From assembly GCF_009931695.1 (NCBI RefSeq), contig NZ_CP048000.1, forward strand, positions 2,187,501-2,251,500: DNA of 64,000 nt, given 5' to 3'. The notes beneath the pieces are model-generated. The model ran no database searches. It was not told the DNA's origin and worked only from the letters and a program-made list of their open reading frames with translations. Origin of the DNA: Anaerocolumna sedimenticola. GTDB lineage: Bacteria; Bacillota; Clostridia; Lachnospirales; Lachnospiraceae. Shown here piece after piece: positions 52,319 through 62,681 of the stretch. Every line of letters begins with the position of its first letter. Position 1 is the stretch's first letter. The position numbers and the translations under genes are program-made.

Positions 52319-53236
52319 ATATCTACAATTTTGCATTATGGTGGCAGGATTCTTTTAAACGCTTTTACTACATTCTGCCTATACAGCAGTTTTATGTACA
52401 ACAAGAGGAATTTAGTTAATAGTATTGAGATTCATTTTAGTTTCTTAAAGATTTTAAAATATTTATAGATAGTATACTGATATCATTAAAATCATAGTAT
52501 TATTTATGATGATTTATCTCTTCCTCTTTAAAGAATGAAAGGATTTAATAAGGACATTATCATAAGGATAGCAAGTACTGTAGTTATTGTGGTATCACCT
52601 AACTAGTTCTTCCCGGAACTAGTGTTAATGTGTTAAAATTAACATCCAATTTTTTTACTAACACCAATTTATATTTATAATTTAAATATACTTTTAATTT
52701 AAATATACTTTAGGAAAAGTACTGCTATAAAAGGAATGTACATAGTAATTAATAAGTTAATTTAATAACTGAATCTATTAACGTTTAAGTTTGTTCCAGA
52801 ATATCTATAAATGGTCGGTTCTAATTTACTTGTTAATTTATATATTTTATAGCCTGGCTAATTACACAATGTACCATATTCGATTGTATAATGTTTTAAA
52901 TAACAAATATATTACAAAAAAATAAACTGAATATGACAAAACCATGACATAAATTTGACACATTCAAAGTGCATTATATAAGCAAGTCAGACAGATGCTG
53001 AACAGAATTAAACAACAAATGTTCTCTTTCTAATGACTGGAGTATAATCAATTCAATACAGATATAACATAAGAACAGGGTGTAATTTATCTAATGTATC
53101 TGGGAGTAAAACCCAAATTTCTGACTCATAAAGTCGTTTGTAAAAATCGCCGGAATGTGTCAAAAATAAGGCAAAACTCGGGGTATACAACCGTTTCTAT
53201 CGGTTATAAAAAAAGTAAAATAATAGATAAAAGGAC
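52319..53236. other. Long AT-rich gene-free stretch upstream of surface protein
   Basis: About 900 bases with no supported gene on either strand. It contains two consecutive hairpins (ACTAGTTC/GAACTAGT at 52602-52623 and TGTTAAT/ATTAACA at 52623-52644) followed by a T8 run (52650-52657), a possible terminator or small RNA end. A further AACCG/CGGTT hairpin followed by ATAAAAAAAG is near 53190. Nothing else is clear. Confidence 0.6.
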
Positions 53237-53265
53237 TTGACCTTTTGTTTGATTATTGTTATAAT
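53237..53265 (+). promoter_or_regulatory. Promoter of the surface-protein gene
   Basis: TTGACC (53237-53242), 17 bases, TATAAT (53260-53265), 80 bases before the start codon. Confidence 0.85.
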
Positions 53266-53344
53266 CAACTTGTTATTGGAATGATTATATTTGACAAAAA
53301 TATAATACCAAACCAAACCTATATTTTAAGGAGGAAGAAAGAAT

Positions 53345-55948
53345 ATGAGGAAAAATTTCTTTAAAAAGAAATTAGCCACCACTGTTGCTTTAGCAATGGT
53401 AGTTGCAAGCTTAACAGTACCTTCATCTGCACAAGCTGCCGTAGCTACTAAAATTGTTAAACAAGGTGGAGCAGCAGCACCAACAGTTTTATATGTTGGT
53501 GATAAGGGCACAGATTACGGTCTGAGCAAAACATTCAAGGGCAATACATATGCCTGGACAACAAGCAATTCCGCAATTGCTACAATTTCAAAAGCTGGTG
53601 TAGTTACAGCTAAAGCACCTGGAACAGTTACAATTAAATGTACTGCAAGAGATTCCAAGGGTAAATGGCTTAAAGCTTTCACTCAGAAGTTAACTATCAA
53701 TCTTCGTGCAACAAGCATCGATGTTAATGCTGAAGATTTTGAATTAGCAATGGGCGAATCAAAAGATTTAAATGCAGTTAAAACTCCTGCTAAGTCAACA
53801 GATGCTGTTAGATACTACTCAGATAACACTGCAGTAGCTACAGTAGATGCTAAGACAGGTGTTGTTAAAGCTGTAGGTGTTGGTGAAGCTACAATCACAG
53901 TTTACTCTAAAGCAACTTATAAGAGTGCAACTGCAAGCAAATACAACAAAACTGATTCTGTAAAAGTAACTGTTAAAGATGGTATCCAAGCTGTTAAACA
54001 AACAGTTTCTAATGCTTTAGAAGTAACTTTTGCAACAGACCAAAGTGGTAAAGTAACTGACAGCAACCTTGTTATTACTGATGCTGATGGTGTAAAACAA
54101 ACAATCGATGATATTTCATTCTCTTCAGATGGCAAGACAGCAACTGTAAAAACTTACCTTGATTTTGAAGATGGCGTAGTTTACAAAGTAGCTTATGATA
54201 ATACTGAAAAATCTTTTACAGCTAGTGTTGGTGCACCTACATCTGTTGTATTAAAAGCTAAGACTGTTCAATATGACAAAGCTACAGATCTTGATTATGC
54301 AGCTTATGATAAGAACGGTGTTGATGTATCTTCCAAAGTAGATTGGGAAGATGATGTTGATTTTGATTACGAAGATTCAGATGCAGAAATCGAATGGAAC
54401 AGTGATGATTCTGTATATGAAATCACAGTATTTGATTATCCTAAGTCAGTTGATGTTGAAATGACATATGACTATTATGATGAAGATAAGAATGATAACA
54501 CTGAATTTACAAGCAAAGCTACTATTAAATCAGTAGAAGAACTTGCTAGTACAGCTTCCAATCTTGAATATACTTTATCAGATGATGACTCTTACACAGA
54601 TATCGACTGGGAAGATGATTTAAATTCTACAATTCCTGCAGACGCTGATTCTTACAGATTGTTTATTAAAGGTGAAAATCAGGACGGTGATGATATCTAT
54701 GAATGGAATTTTGATAAATTCGTATCTACTAACGATGATATCATTACTGTAAGTTATGATCAAGATGATAAAGACGTTAAAGGCAATCCTGTATATGTAT
54801 ATCCGGTTAAAGCTGGTACAGCATATATCAAAGCAACCTATGGTGATACTTCCAAGACTTTCAAGGTAGTTGTTGGTGATGAACCAGAAGCAAAATCTAT
54901 ATCCGTTGATGACAGCACAATAGAATTATATGATTCATTCTTAGGCGATGAAAACGGTACAGAAGTTGAACTTACTGTTAAAGATCAGTATGGTAACGAA
55001 GTTAATTATGATGATTTTGATGATATTGAAGAACCAGAACACAGATCCGGTAGTTCAGCTGATATCATCAGCACAAGAATTACTGATGACAATAAGGTAT
55101 TATTCTATCTTTCAGATGACTGCGACAAGAATGTCAAAGGTATGAAAGAAGGCAATAACACTTATAGAATCGATATAGCTGGTAAAACTGCTAGTGTTAC
55201 GGTTAAAGTTGTTGATGTAAATATGGCTAATGATACTGTTAAGAGAGTTGAATTAATTGGTGCTGATACATCAAAAGATGTTAAAGTTGATACTTCTAAG
55301 ACAGATGTTGATGATGTTCTTAAAGATGTTAAATTCACAGTATATGGTATCAACAGTGATGGCGATAGAATCCCTATGGCAGCTGGTACCAATTATGAAT
55401 TCTCATTAACTCTTGATGGCGATAAATTAGCAAACTCTGCTAAATACGCAGAAAAAGGATTCGCATTTAATTCAGCTGCTAACGTAGCTACATTTGCAGC
55501 AGTTTCATACAATGATGAAACAGGCGTAGTTAGCCAGGCTGCAGTTGGTACTTACAAGATTAAAGTTGTAGCTAAGACTGCTGGTGGTTCTACAATTGAT
55601 GATGCAACTACTTCATTAAAGGTTACTAATACTCAGTCTGCTGCTTCCGTATCACAGGATAAGACAACAGTTGATGTTAATGATTTTGATGGAACAATTA
55701 AAGGACTTATCGGAGAAGCATTTAGCTTTGACTATAAGGATATGGATTTAGACGAAGATGATCTGTATAGCGCTCAGGTAGTTATCGGAAATACTAAATA
55801 CGATAACGAACCAGATACACTTGCTGAAGATGTAGCAGCTGGTAAGAGTGTTCAGGTTAAGAAGATAACCCTTAAGATTAATTCTGGAAATGGTTATTCT
55901 ATCTTAGTTGATAAAGATGTTAACAAGAACGTTAAAGTAACTGATTAA
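53345..55948 (+). CDS. Large secreted surface protein with Ig-like (BIG2) domains
   Basis: 867 aa, GGAGG nine bases before the ATG. Signal peptide MRKNFFKKKLATTVALAMVV, ending in SSAQAAVA with likely cleavage after AQA. Domains include BIG2 repeats (YAWTTSNSAIATISKAG, VVTAKAPGTVTIKC at residues 55-100; ATVDAKTGVVKAVGVGEATI at 160-180) and several further beta domains rich in Asp. No LPXTG or SLH repeat. Codon choice is strongly biased to GCT/GTT/GAT/AAG, unlike its neighbours, consistent with very high expression. S-layer or cell-wall adhesion role is plausible; the target is unknown. Confidence 0.85.
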   Translation: MRKNFFKKKLATTVALAMVVASLTVPSSAQAAVATKIVKQGGAAAPTVLYVGDKGTDYGLSKTFKGNTYAWTTSNSAIATISKAGVVTAKAPGTVTIKCTARDSKGKWLKAFTQKLTINLRATSIDVNAEDFELAMGESKDLNAVKTPAKSTDAVRYYSDNTAVATVDAKTGVVKAVGVGEATITVYSKATYKSATASKYNKTDSVKVTVKDGIQAVKQTVSNALEVTFATDQSGKVTDSNLVITDADGVKQTIDDISFSSDGKTATVKTYLDFEDGVVYKVAYDNTEKSFTASVGAPTSVVLKAKTVQYDKATDLDYAAYDKNGVDVSSKVDWEDDVDFDYEDSDAEIEWNSDDSVYEITVFDYPKSVDVEMTYDYYDEDKNDNTEFTSKATIKSVEELASTASNLEYTLSDDDSYTDIDWEDDLNSTIPADADSYRLFIKGENQDGDDIYEWNFDKFVSTNDDIITVSYDQDDKDVKGNPVYVYPVKAGTAYIKATYGDTSKTFKVVVGDEPEAKSISVDDSTIELYDSFLGDENGTEVELTVKDQYGNEVNYDDFDDIEEPEHRSGSSADIISTRITDDNKVLFYLSDDCDKNVKGMKEGNNTYRIDIAGKTASVTVKVVDVNMANDTVKRVELIGADTSKDVKVDTSKTDVDDVLKDVKFTVYGINSDGDRIPMAAGTNYEFSLTLDGDKLANSAKYAEKGFAFNSAANVATFAAVSYNDETGVVSQAAVGTYKIKVVAKTAGGSTIDDATTSLKVTNTQSAASVSQDKTTVDVNDFDGTIKGLIGEAFSFDYKDMDLDEDDLYSAQVVIGNTKYDNEPDTLAEDVAAGKSVQVKKITLKINSGNGYSILVDKDVNKNVKVTD

Positions 55949-55965
55949 TTAGATTTCTTGTTAAA

Positions 55966-56000
55966 AAGGTTCTAACCCGTAAGGGTTAGAACCTTTTTTT
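55966..56000 (+). terminator. Strong terminator of the surface-protein gene
   Basis: AAGGTTCTAACCC with GGGTTAGAACCTT (13 bp, loop GTAA) followed by T7. One of the strongest terminators here, fitting a highly expressed gene. Confidence 0.92.
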
Positions 56001-56114
56001 GATATTTTAGTTTTTTTCTATACATCTTAAGAATCCTTAATAATTCTTGCATATTCCCCCAATTATGTTAAAATCCTCTTTAGTGGAAAGCTAAAATCCA
56101 GGAGGAATTCTATA

Positions 56115-59054
56115 ATGAATGAATATAAGGTGAGTATTATTGTTCCTGTTTATAATGTGGAAAAATATCTGACTCAGTGTATGGAAAGCTTAGTAAACCA
56201 GACTTTAAAGGATATTGAAATTATAGTAGTGAACGATGGTAGCCCTGATAATAGCATAAAAATACTAGAAAAATATGAAAAGAAATACCCCGATAAAGTC
56301 AAAGTCTTTACTACGGAGAATCGGGGGGTAAGTCATGCCCGTAATTATGGATTGGACCGTGTTGAAGGCGATTATATTATGTTTGTTGACAGTGATGATT
56401 TTATAGAGCTTGATATGGCAGAGAAACTTTATACCAAAGCGATAAAGGATCATAATGATTTAGTTATGTGTGCCAGATACAATGTTTATGAAGTGGAAGG
56501 AAAAACAGAGTTAAAGCGTAAAGTGATGAATATATTCTCCATGAATCAGAATTTTCGTATGGAAGATAGGAAGTTTGAGTTGGTACATGCTTCTCCATTC
56601 CCATGGGACAAGCTTTTTAAACGTACTTTACTGTATGATATTCGTTTTCCTGAGGGAATACGCTTTGAAGATTTAGTATTAGCTTTTGAAGCAGCTGCAA
56701 CAGCAGAAAGTATTGGTGTTGTTCCGGAACCACTTTACAATTACCGTAAGACCACACAGGTTGGTTTCCTGAATAGTTTTTCAGAAGCAACGAAAGATAT
56801 TGTCAAAGCATTTACATTATTATTTGAATTCATGAAAGAGCATGATTTGTTTGATACGTTCCATGATGAGTTGGAATATATCTGTACCCGTCATTTCTTT
56901 TTCCGTTACGAGTCTTTTTATTCCGATGCAAAAAAAGGACAGTTACAACTTAAGAAAGAAATTATTAATCAGACACAGGATTTTTTGGATAAAGAAATAC
57001 CTAACTGGCCCAAGAATCATTATTTAAATTACACAGCGGGACCCGCACTAAAAAAACACTTAAACTATTATATTGACCGTAATAAAACCATTAAGTATGT
57101 AACGTTAAGGGAACGTATCCCATCAAAAGTATACAATTTGCTATTTAAACTGAATGGATTAAAAGATAAGTTTGTTAATAAATGGAGAAAATTTGTTAAG
57201 ACTAAAAAGAAGATGGCTGCTATTAGAAAAAAAATTCGTAAATTACGAATTTTTAAATTATTTAATAAGCCGTTGGACTTAAAATATACAAAGTATTATG
57301 AAACTTTAGCTGTGAATGATAAGTTGATTCTGTTTGAATCAAAACACGGTGATGATTTAGCAGGTAATATTTTTAATATGATTTTGGAAACCGGAAGAGA
57401 TAAATATAAGGACTTCCGTATTTTACTGGTACTAAGAAAAGAACTATTTGATACCTATAGAAAATTGCTTCAGAACTATAATATTAATCACGTAACTTTT
57501 GTTGAATTACATTCCAATGAATATTTACGTGCTTTAGCTGCTGCCAAATACCTGGTTACAGATACCAGTTTACCGCCATACTATATTAAGAAGCCGGAGC
57601 AAGTATATTTAAATACCTGGCATGGGACGCCATTAAAAGCTATGGGGCGAATCGTTCCGGACAGAGAATATGCTCTGGGTAATGTTCAGAGAAACTTTAA
57701 TATAGCAGATTATTTACTATACCAAAATGAATTTTCCAAAGATATCTTTTTAAAAGATTATATGTTAGATAAAATTTATGAAGGCAAGGTTTTATTATCC
57801 GGTTACCCAAGAAATTCATCCTTTTTCCGTAAGTCGAGAAGAGATATTATAAGGAAAGAATGCGGCTTAGAGGGGATGCAGGTTATTGTTTATATGCCTA
57901 CCTGGAGAGGTTTATTGCATAAGAAACAATCGAAAGCTCAGGTAGAGAAGATATTTGGTTACTTAGCACACTTAGACCACAAATTAACTAAGAACCAGGT
58001 ATTGTATGTTAAATTACATCCATTTGTTAAAAAAAGTATAAATTACAGTCAGTTATTACACATTAGGGAATTTCCAAGCGATTATGAGACCTATGATTTC
58101 TTAAATGCAAGTGATATGTTAATCACGGATTATTCCAGTATCATGTTTGATTATGCTGTTTCGAAAAAGAAAATCATCTTGTTTACTTATGACAGAGAAG
58201 AATATCTGGGAGACCGTGGCATCTATATTGGTTTGGATGAGATGGATTTGCCTAAGGTTGATACTGTGGATGAACTGGTTGCTGAAATTAACAAAGAGGA
58301 GTATGCATATCCTAAATTTTATGAGCAGTTCTGCAGCCTTGATTCGGCTGATACTGCAAAAAATGTATGTGATACTGTATTCTTGAATGAAGAAAATAAG
58401 GTAAAGACAGAAGTATATAAAAAGGGTAATAAAAACAATATTCTTGTTTTTGTGAAGTCGCTTAAAAATAATGAGGAAGATCATCAATTTATTGATAGAA
58501 TGAACCGGTTGGCTGTTCACAAAAGTAACTTTTATCTCCATTTTAAAGCCGGTGCAATGAAAAAATCCTCCAAAATGTTATCCTTATTAGATAAAGAAAT
58601 CGGTTATATTCCTTTATCTCCCGGCAGAAATTATACTATGTCTGAATATATTGCATTTACTTTAACATTCCGCTTTGGAATCGAGAATACATACACAAAG
58701 AACAAGCTGAAAAGTTTAGCTAAGCGGGAAAAACAGAAATTTTTTGGCGATACCAACTTTGAGTATGTGATTAATTATTCCGGTATGGATCTTATGCTTC
58801 TCCATGTATTTGATGTATTTCAAGGCAAGAAAATATACTATTTCCAAGACTTTAATTTAAAAAAGTATAACAATTCGAAGAAATACCGCAGGAACGTTCA
58901 ATATGCATTAAGGAATTTAATTAATTATAATCTTATTATAGTTCCTCCTTCTATGAAACAATTAAGCGAAATTAATACACTAAAGAATAAGGTTCTAATT
59001 TTAGATAATGAAGAATCAATTACAATTGACAGAATATTAAAGGAGGTGAAATAG
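56115..59054 (+). CDS. Fused glycosyltransferase (GT2) and CDP-glycerol/ribitol glycerophosphotransferase
   Basis: 979 aa. Residues 1-330 are a GT2 fold: SIIVPVYNVEKYLTQCMESL, VNDGSPDNS and the DxD region MFVDSDDFIE. Residues about 390-745 are a TagB/TagF domain: LNTWHGTPLKAMGR with the catalytic His, VIVYMPTWRG, KLHPFVKK and ITDYSSIMFDYA. The C-terminal 230 residues are unassigned. Such fusions build teichoic-acid-like polymers on the inner face of the membrane. GGAGG precedes the ATG. Forms an operon with 59056 (one base apart) and probably the 61825-62682 exporter. Confidence 0.9.
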   Translation: MNEYKVSIIVPVYNVEKYLTQCMESLVNQTLKDIEIIVVNDGSPDNSIKILEKYEKKYPDKVKVFTTENRGVSHARNYGLDRVEGDYIMFVDSDDFIELDMAEKLYTKAIKDHNDLVMCARYNVYEVEGKTELKRKVMNIFSMNQNFRMEDRKFELVHASPFPWDKLFKRTLLYDIRFPEGIRFEDLVLAFEAAATAESIGVVPEPLYNYRKTTQVGFLNSFSEATKDIVKAFTLLFEFMKEHDLFDTFHDELEYICTRHFFFRYESFYSDAKKGQLQLKKEIINQTQDFLDKEIPNWPKNHYLNYTAGPALKKHLNYYIDRNKTIKYVTLRERIPSKVYNLLFKLNGLKDKFVNKWRKFVKTKKKMAAIRKKIRKLRIFKLFNKPLDLKYTKYYETLAVNDKLILFESKHGDDLAGNIFNMILETGRDKYKDFRILLVLRKELFDTYRKLLQNYNINHVTFVELHSNEYLRALAAAKYLVTDTSLPPYYIKKPEQVYLNTWHGTPLKAMGRIVPDREYALGNVQRNFNIADYLLYQNEFSKDIFLKDYMLDKIYEGKVLLSGYPRNSSFFRKSRRDIIRKECGLEGMQVIVYMPTWRGLLHKKQSKAQVEKIFGYLAHLDHKLTKNQVLYVKLHPFVKKSINYSQLLHIREFPSDYETYDFLNASDMLITDYSSIMFDYAVSKKKIILFTYDREEYLGDRGIYIGLDEMDLPKVDTVDELVAEINKEEYAYPKFYEQFCSLDSADTAKNVCDTVFLNEENKVKTEVYKKGNKNNILVFVKSLKNNEEDHQFIDRMNRLAVHKSNFYLHFKAGAMKKSSKMLSLLDKEIGYIPLSPGRNYTMSEYIAFTLTFRFGIENTYTKNKLKSLAKREKQKFFGDTNFEYVINYSGMDLMLLHVFDVFQGKKIYYFQDFNLKKYNNSKKYRRNVQYALRNLINYNLIIVPPSMKQLSEINTLKNKVLILDNEESITIDRILKEVK

Positions 59055-59055
59055 C

Positions 59056-61284
59056 GTGAAGGCTGGCGTTATTACTTTTCATAGTGCCCACAATTTCGGT
59101 GCGACCTTACAGACCTGGGCTCTTCAGAAAGTTCTTAAAAATTATAAGATTGAAGCCTCAGTTATTAATTATCATCCAAGTATTATAGATGATTTATATA
59201 ATCCTTTAAAAGGAAAATATGGCTTGGAAAAAAGCATAGCCAAACTAAAACTTCGCTACAAAAATCCAAGAAGCTTACAAAGATATCAAAATTATATCAG
59301 CTTCATAAAGAAGAATTTTAACTTATTAGGTGATTTCTCTACTTATGAAGAGCTTAAAACAGCAGACTTAGGGTTAGATGCTTATATTGTAGGCAGCGAT
59401 CAGGTCTGGAACAGTGAGCATATTGGCGGTTTTGATCCTGCTTATTTTCTCGATTTCGTAAAACCGGGTCCTTTAAAGATTTCTTATGCGGCCAGTATAG
59501 GCAGGGATTATATATTGCCGGTATATCATGACCAGATAAAAAACAGCCTTAAGAGCTTTACCTCTATTTCAGTGAGAGAAAAAAGTGCGAAAAAACCTGT
59601 GAAAGCACTTGCGAAAAAGGAAGTGGATGTTGTTTTAGACCCTACCTTACTTTTACCGAGAGAAGAGTATGAAGAAATTAAAACAAATCCAAAAATTAAA
59701 GAAAAGTATATATTTGTATATATGATGGAAAATAATCCGGATGTGATTGCATTTGCAAATAAAGTTTCGACTGCAACCGGTTTACCAATTGTACAGAGGC
59801 GACCGAATAAAATTTTTAAAAACGAAATCGCTTCCTGCTATACATCTGCCCCAGGAGATTTCCTGGGTTTAATTGAAAATGCAGAATACGTAATTACAAA
59901 CTCCTTTCATGGGACTGTATTTTCTATTATATATGAAACACCATTTGTATCAATGTTACATTCCAATACTGGAAGCAGAACCGTTGACTTATTAAAGTCT
60001 TTAAATTTGGATTCTCATTTATTAAATTCTGCATCGGATTTTACGGATTTTTCTCTGTTCCGTATAGAAAATCCGGAGAAGTTAAGGAAAAGAATATTGG
60101 ATTTAAGACAGAGTTCTTTGTTATTTTTATTAGATGCATTAAGGAATAACGACCGACAAAAAGTAGTTGCTTGTCCAACGCAAATCAAAAAACATGAGTG
60201 TTATGGCTGCTATGCCTGCAAAGAAATATGCCCGGTTAACGCTATTGTAATGGAAGAAGATAAGGAAGGTTTCCGCTATCCGGTAGTGGATGAAGATAAA
60301 TGTATTGATTGTGGAGCTTGTAATAAGGCTTGTATCCGTAAGACAAATAAGATAATTGAGTATAAAGAAAACTATCCAAAAGTTTATTCTGTCATGAATA
60401 AACAGGAAGAAGTCCGTATGAAGAGTTCCTCCGGCGCAATCTTTCCTGAGCTTGCAAGATATGTCATTGAACAGAAAAAGGGATATGTTGTCGGCGTAAA
60501 ATACGATAAGGATATGAAAGTTGTATCCTCTATCGCAGATAATATGGAAGAAGTAAAGGCTTTTTATGGATCCAAATATGTTAAGAGTGATTTTGAAGGC
60601 ATCTATCCAAGAATCAAACAGTTACTGAATGAGAATCAGACCGTATTATATTCCGGTTTGCCTTGTGAGTGTGCAGCACTTCGATCTTATTTAAAAAAGG
60701 ATTATGAAAATTTACTTATTTGTGAGATCTTGTGTCATGCGGCTCCATCTCCGAAGATTTTTGCACAGTATCTGGATTATTTAAAGAACAAATACAAATC
60801 CCGAGTAGTTAATCTTACATTCCGAAATAAAAATACGGGATGGTTAATCCACAAATGCAGTATGATTATTGAATTTGAAAACGGAAAGAATTTAACAGTA
60901 AATTCAAGAAAAAATAATTATTTCCGCGCATTTTTGAATGATTTTATCTCCAGGCCTAGTTGCAGTTCCTGTGAATATACCTACAAAAACCGGGTTGGTG
61001 ATATAACAATCGGTGACTTCTGGGGAATTAAGGATATAGATCCATCCATGTTTGATGATAAAGGTGTAAGCTTAATAACTATTAATGATGAAAAAGGCAG
61101 TATTATGTGGGATAATATCAAAGAGAATTTCACCTATAAGGAAAGTGATATGACTACAGCCTTTAAGAAAAATCATAACAAACCGAGTCCGTTCAAGCTG
61201 GAACGTATGGACATATTCGATCGGTTAGATAAAGACCCTATCGATAATTTACTATATGAATACAATGATTTAAAAAGTAAGTAA
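59056..61284 (+). CDS. Fused polysaccharide pyruvyltransferase and FrhB-type Fe-S protein
   Basis: 742 aa with GTG start behind AAAGGAGGTG. Residues 1-370 are polysaccharide pyruvyltransferase: ITFHSAHNFGATLQTWAL, VGSDQVWN and TNSFHGTVFSI. Residues about 375-430 hold a two-cluster ferredoxin: CYGCYACKEICPVNAI and CIDCGACNKACI. Residues 440-742 are the F420-hydrogenase beta-subunit fold (FrhB): SSSGAIFPELA, KYVKSDFEGIY, GLPCECAALRSYL and NRVGDITIGDFWGI. Such fusions occur in Gram-positive surface-polymer loci; the redox role is not clear. Confidence 0.9.
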   Translation: MKAGVITFHSAHNFGATLQTWALQKVLKNYKIEASVINYHPSIIDDLYNPLKGKYGLEKSIAKLKLRYKNPRSLQRYQNYISFIKKNFNLLGDFSTYEELKTADLGLDAYIVGSDQVWNSEHIGGFDPAYFLDFVKPGPLKISYAASIGRDYILPVYHDQIKNSLKSFTSISVREKSAKKPVKALAKKEVDVVLDPTLLLPREEYEEIKTNPKIKEKYIFVYMMENNPDVIAFANKVSTATGLPIVQRRPNKIFKNEIASCYTSAPGDFLGLIENAEYVITNSFHGTVFSIIYETPFVSMLHSNTGSRTVDLLKSLNLDSHLLNSASDFTDFSLFRIENPEKLRKRILDLRQSSLLFLLDALRNNDRQKVVACPTQIKKHECYGCYACKEICPVNAIVMEEDKEGFRYPVVDEDKCIDCGACNKACIRKTNKIIEYKENYPKVYSVMNKQEEVRMKSSSGAIFPELARYVIEQKKGYVVGVKYDKDMKVVSSIADNMEEVKAFYGSKYVKSDFEGIYPRIKQLLNENQTVLYSGLPCECAALRSYLKKDYENLLICEILCHAAPSPKIFAQYLDYLKNKYKSRVVNLTFRNKNTGWLIHKCSMIIEFENGKNLTVNSRKNNYFRAFLNDFISRPSCSSCEYTYKNRVGDITIGDFWGIKDIDPSMFDDKGVSLITINDEKGSIMWDNIKENFTYKESDMTTAFKKNHNKPSPFKLERMDIFDRLDKDPIDNLLYEYNDLKSK

Positions 61285-61307
61285 AGAAAAGTATCTTCAC
61301 ACGAAAA

Positions 61308-61346
61308 AACTTATGAAAGAGTACTGAGAGTACTCTTTCATAAGTT
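61308..61346 (-). terminator. Perfect 18-bp hairpin with T run on the minus strand
   Basis: AACTTATGAAAGAGTACT (61308-61325) and AGTACTCTTTCATAAGTT (61329-61346) are perfectly complementary, loop GAG. On the minus strand it is followed by TTTTTTCG, a terminator; the plus strand has no T run. 61347-61824 contains no gene I can support on either strand, so what this would terminate is unclear. Confidence 0.75.
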
Positions 61347-61824
61347 GAATCCTCTATTATCGAGCCGTTTATGCGGTATATGAGGAAACTATAAGAAAGT
61401 ACTTTGAAAAGATCAAAATTCTTATGAAGAATTTGTGAATTTAAAATCCGAAATTATTAAAACTGTATGACTTTACAGTAATGATTTCATTTTGAACTTT
61501 TCATTCGTTATATGAAATGATGATCTTAACAGACAACAGGTGGGAAGTATATACTAATTTTTAAGAGAAAAGTCAGGTGATTCTTAAATCATCTCATGAA
61601 CTGGTCTGTTCATAACGGAATATGCCCAGGTAAAACAAAATATGAATACTTAATTTTGATTGTTATGTCTAATTTAAAGACAGAGACATAAAAATGATAG
61701 TTTTATATCATGATTGAAAGCTTGTAAAACAGATAAATTAAAATGTTCGTTTATTAATCAGGTAATTAACAAAAAAATATAACCATTTATCATATTCTGT
61801 ATTTACAGGCAGATAGGAGTAAAA

Positions 61825-62601
61825 TTGAAAAAATATATTAGTAATTTTACAAAATATAGATTTTTATTAGGTGAGCTGGTTAAAAAAGGCATCACATTAA
61901 AATATAGAAGATCTTATTTGGGAATACTTTGGACTTTAATCGAACCCTTATTAACTATGATCGTTTTAACCATAGTGTTTGGTACCTTATTTGGAAATGA
62001 AGACAGAACGTTTCCGGTTTATATCTTATCCGGAAGACTTCTATATTCATTTTTCTCAAACAGTACAAAAGTAGCTATGAAATCCATCCGGACACATAGC
62101 GGTATGATTAAGAAAGTATATGTTCCTAAATATATGTATCCGTTATCAAGTATACTGACGGATTATATTATATTTTTAATTTCATTAATAATATTAGTAT
62201 TAGTTGGTATTATTTTAAGAGTTGAACCGACCTTTTATTTATTCCAGGCCGTTATACCATTGGTTTTAATGCCAGTTATGGCTTACGGAATCGGTTTAAT
62301 ACTGGCTACTTTATCGGTATTCTTCCGTGACTTAGAATATATCTGGTCCGTTGCTTTAATGATGGTTATGTATACATCAGCTATCTTTTACAGACCTGCT
62401 AAAATTATAGATGCCGGTTATGGATGGTTATTAGAAATTAATCCTCTCTATTCTATCGTGATCAATTTCAGAAATTCCATATTTGGTATGCCGTTGGATC
62501 AAAGAGCATTTTCACTGTCCTTATTATACAGTTTCGGCTTTTTAATCATCGGTACAATTATGTTTCTTAAGAAACAAGATGAATTTATCCTTCACGTATA
62601 G
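61825..62601 (+). CDS. ABC-2 polysaccharide/teichoic acid export permease (TagG-like)
   Basis: 258 aa with TTG start behind ATAGGAG. YRRSYLGILWTLIEPLLTMIVL in residues 28-50 is the typical TagG/RfbA/KpsM signature, with six membrane segments following. Exports the finished polymer with the 62682 ATPase. Function is well supported by the polymer-synthesis genes upstream. Confidence 0.93.
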   Translation: MKKYISNFTKYRFLLGELVKKGITLKYRRSYLGILWTLIEPLLTMIVLTIVFGTLFGNEDRTFPVYILSGRLLYSFFSNSTKVAMKSIRTHSGMIKKVYVPKYMYPLSSILTDYIIFLISLIILVLVGIILRVEPTFYLFQAVIPLVLMPVMAYGIGLILATLSVFFRDLEYIWSVALMMVMYTSAIFYRPAKIIDAGYGWLLEINPLYSIVINFRNSIFGMPLDQRAFSLSLLYSFGFLIIGTIMFLKKQDEFILHV

Positions 62602-62681
62602 TTTTATACTGCCTTAACATATGGTTTCTGGTAAAATAAAAGTATCGTGTTCAGGTTATAAACATAAAAAGGAGTCATACT

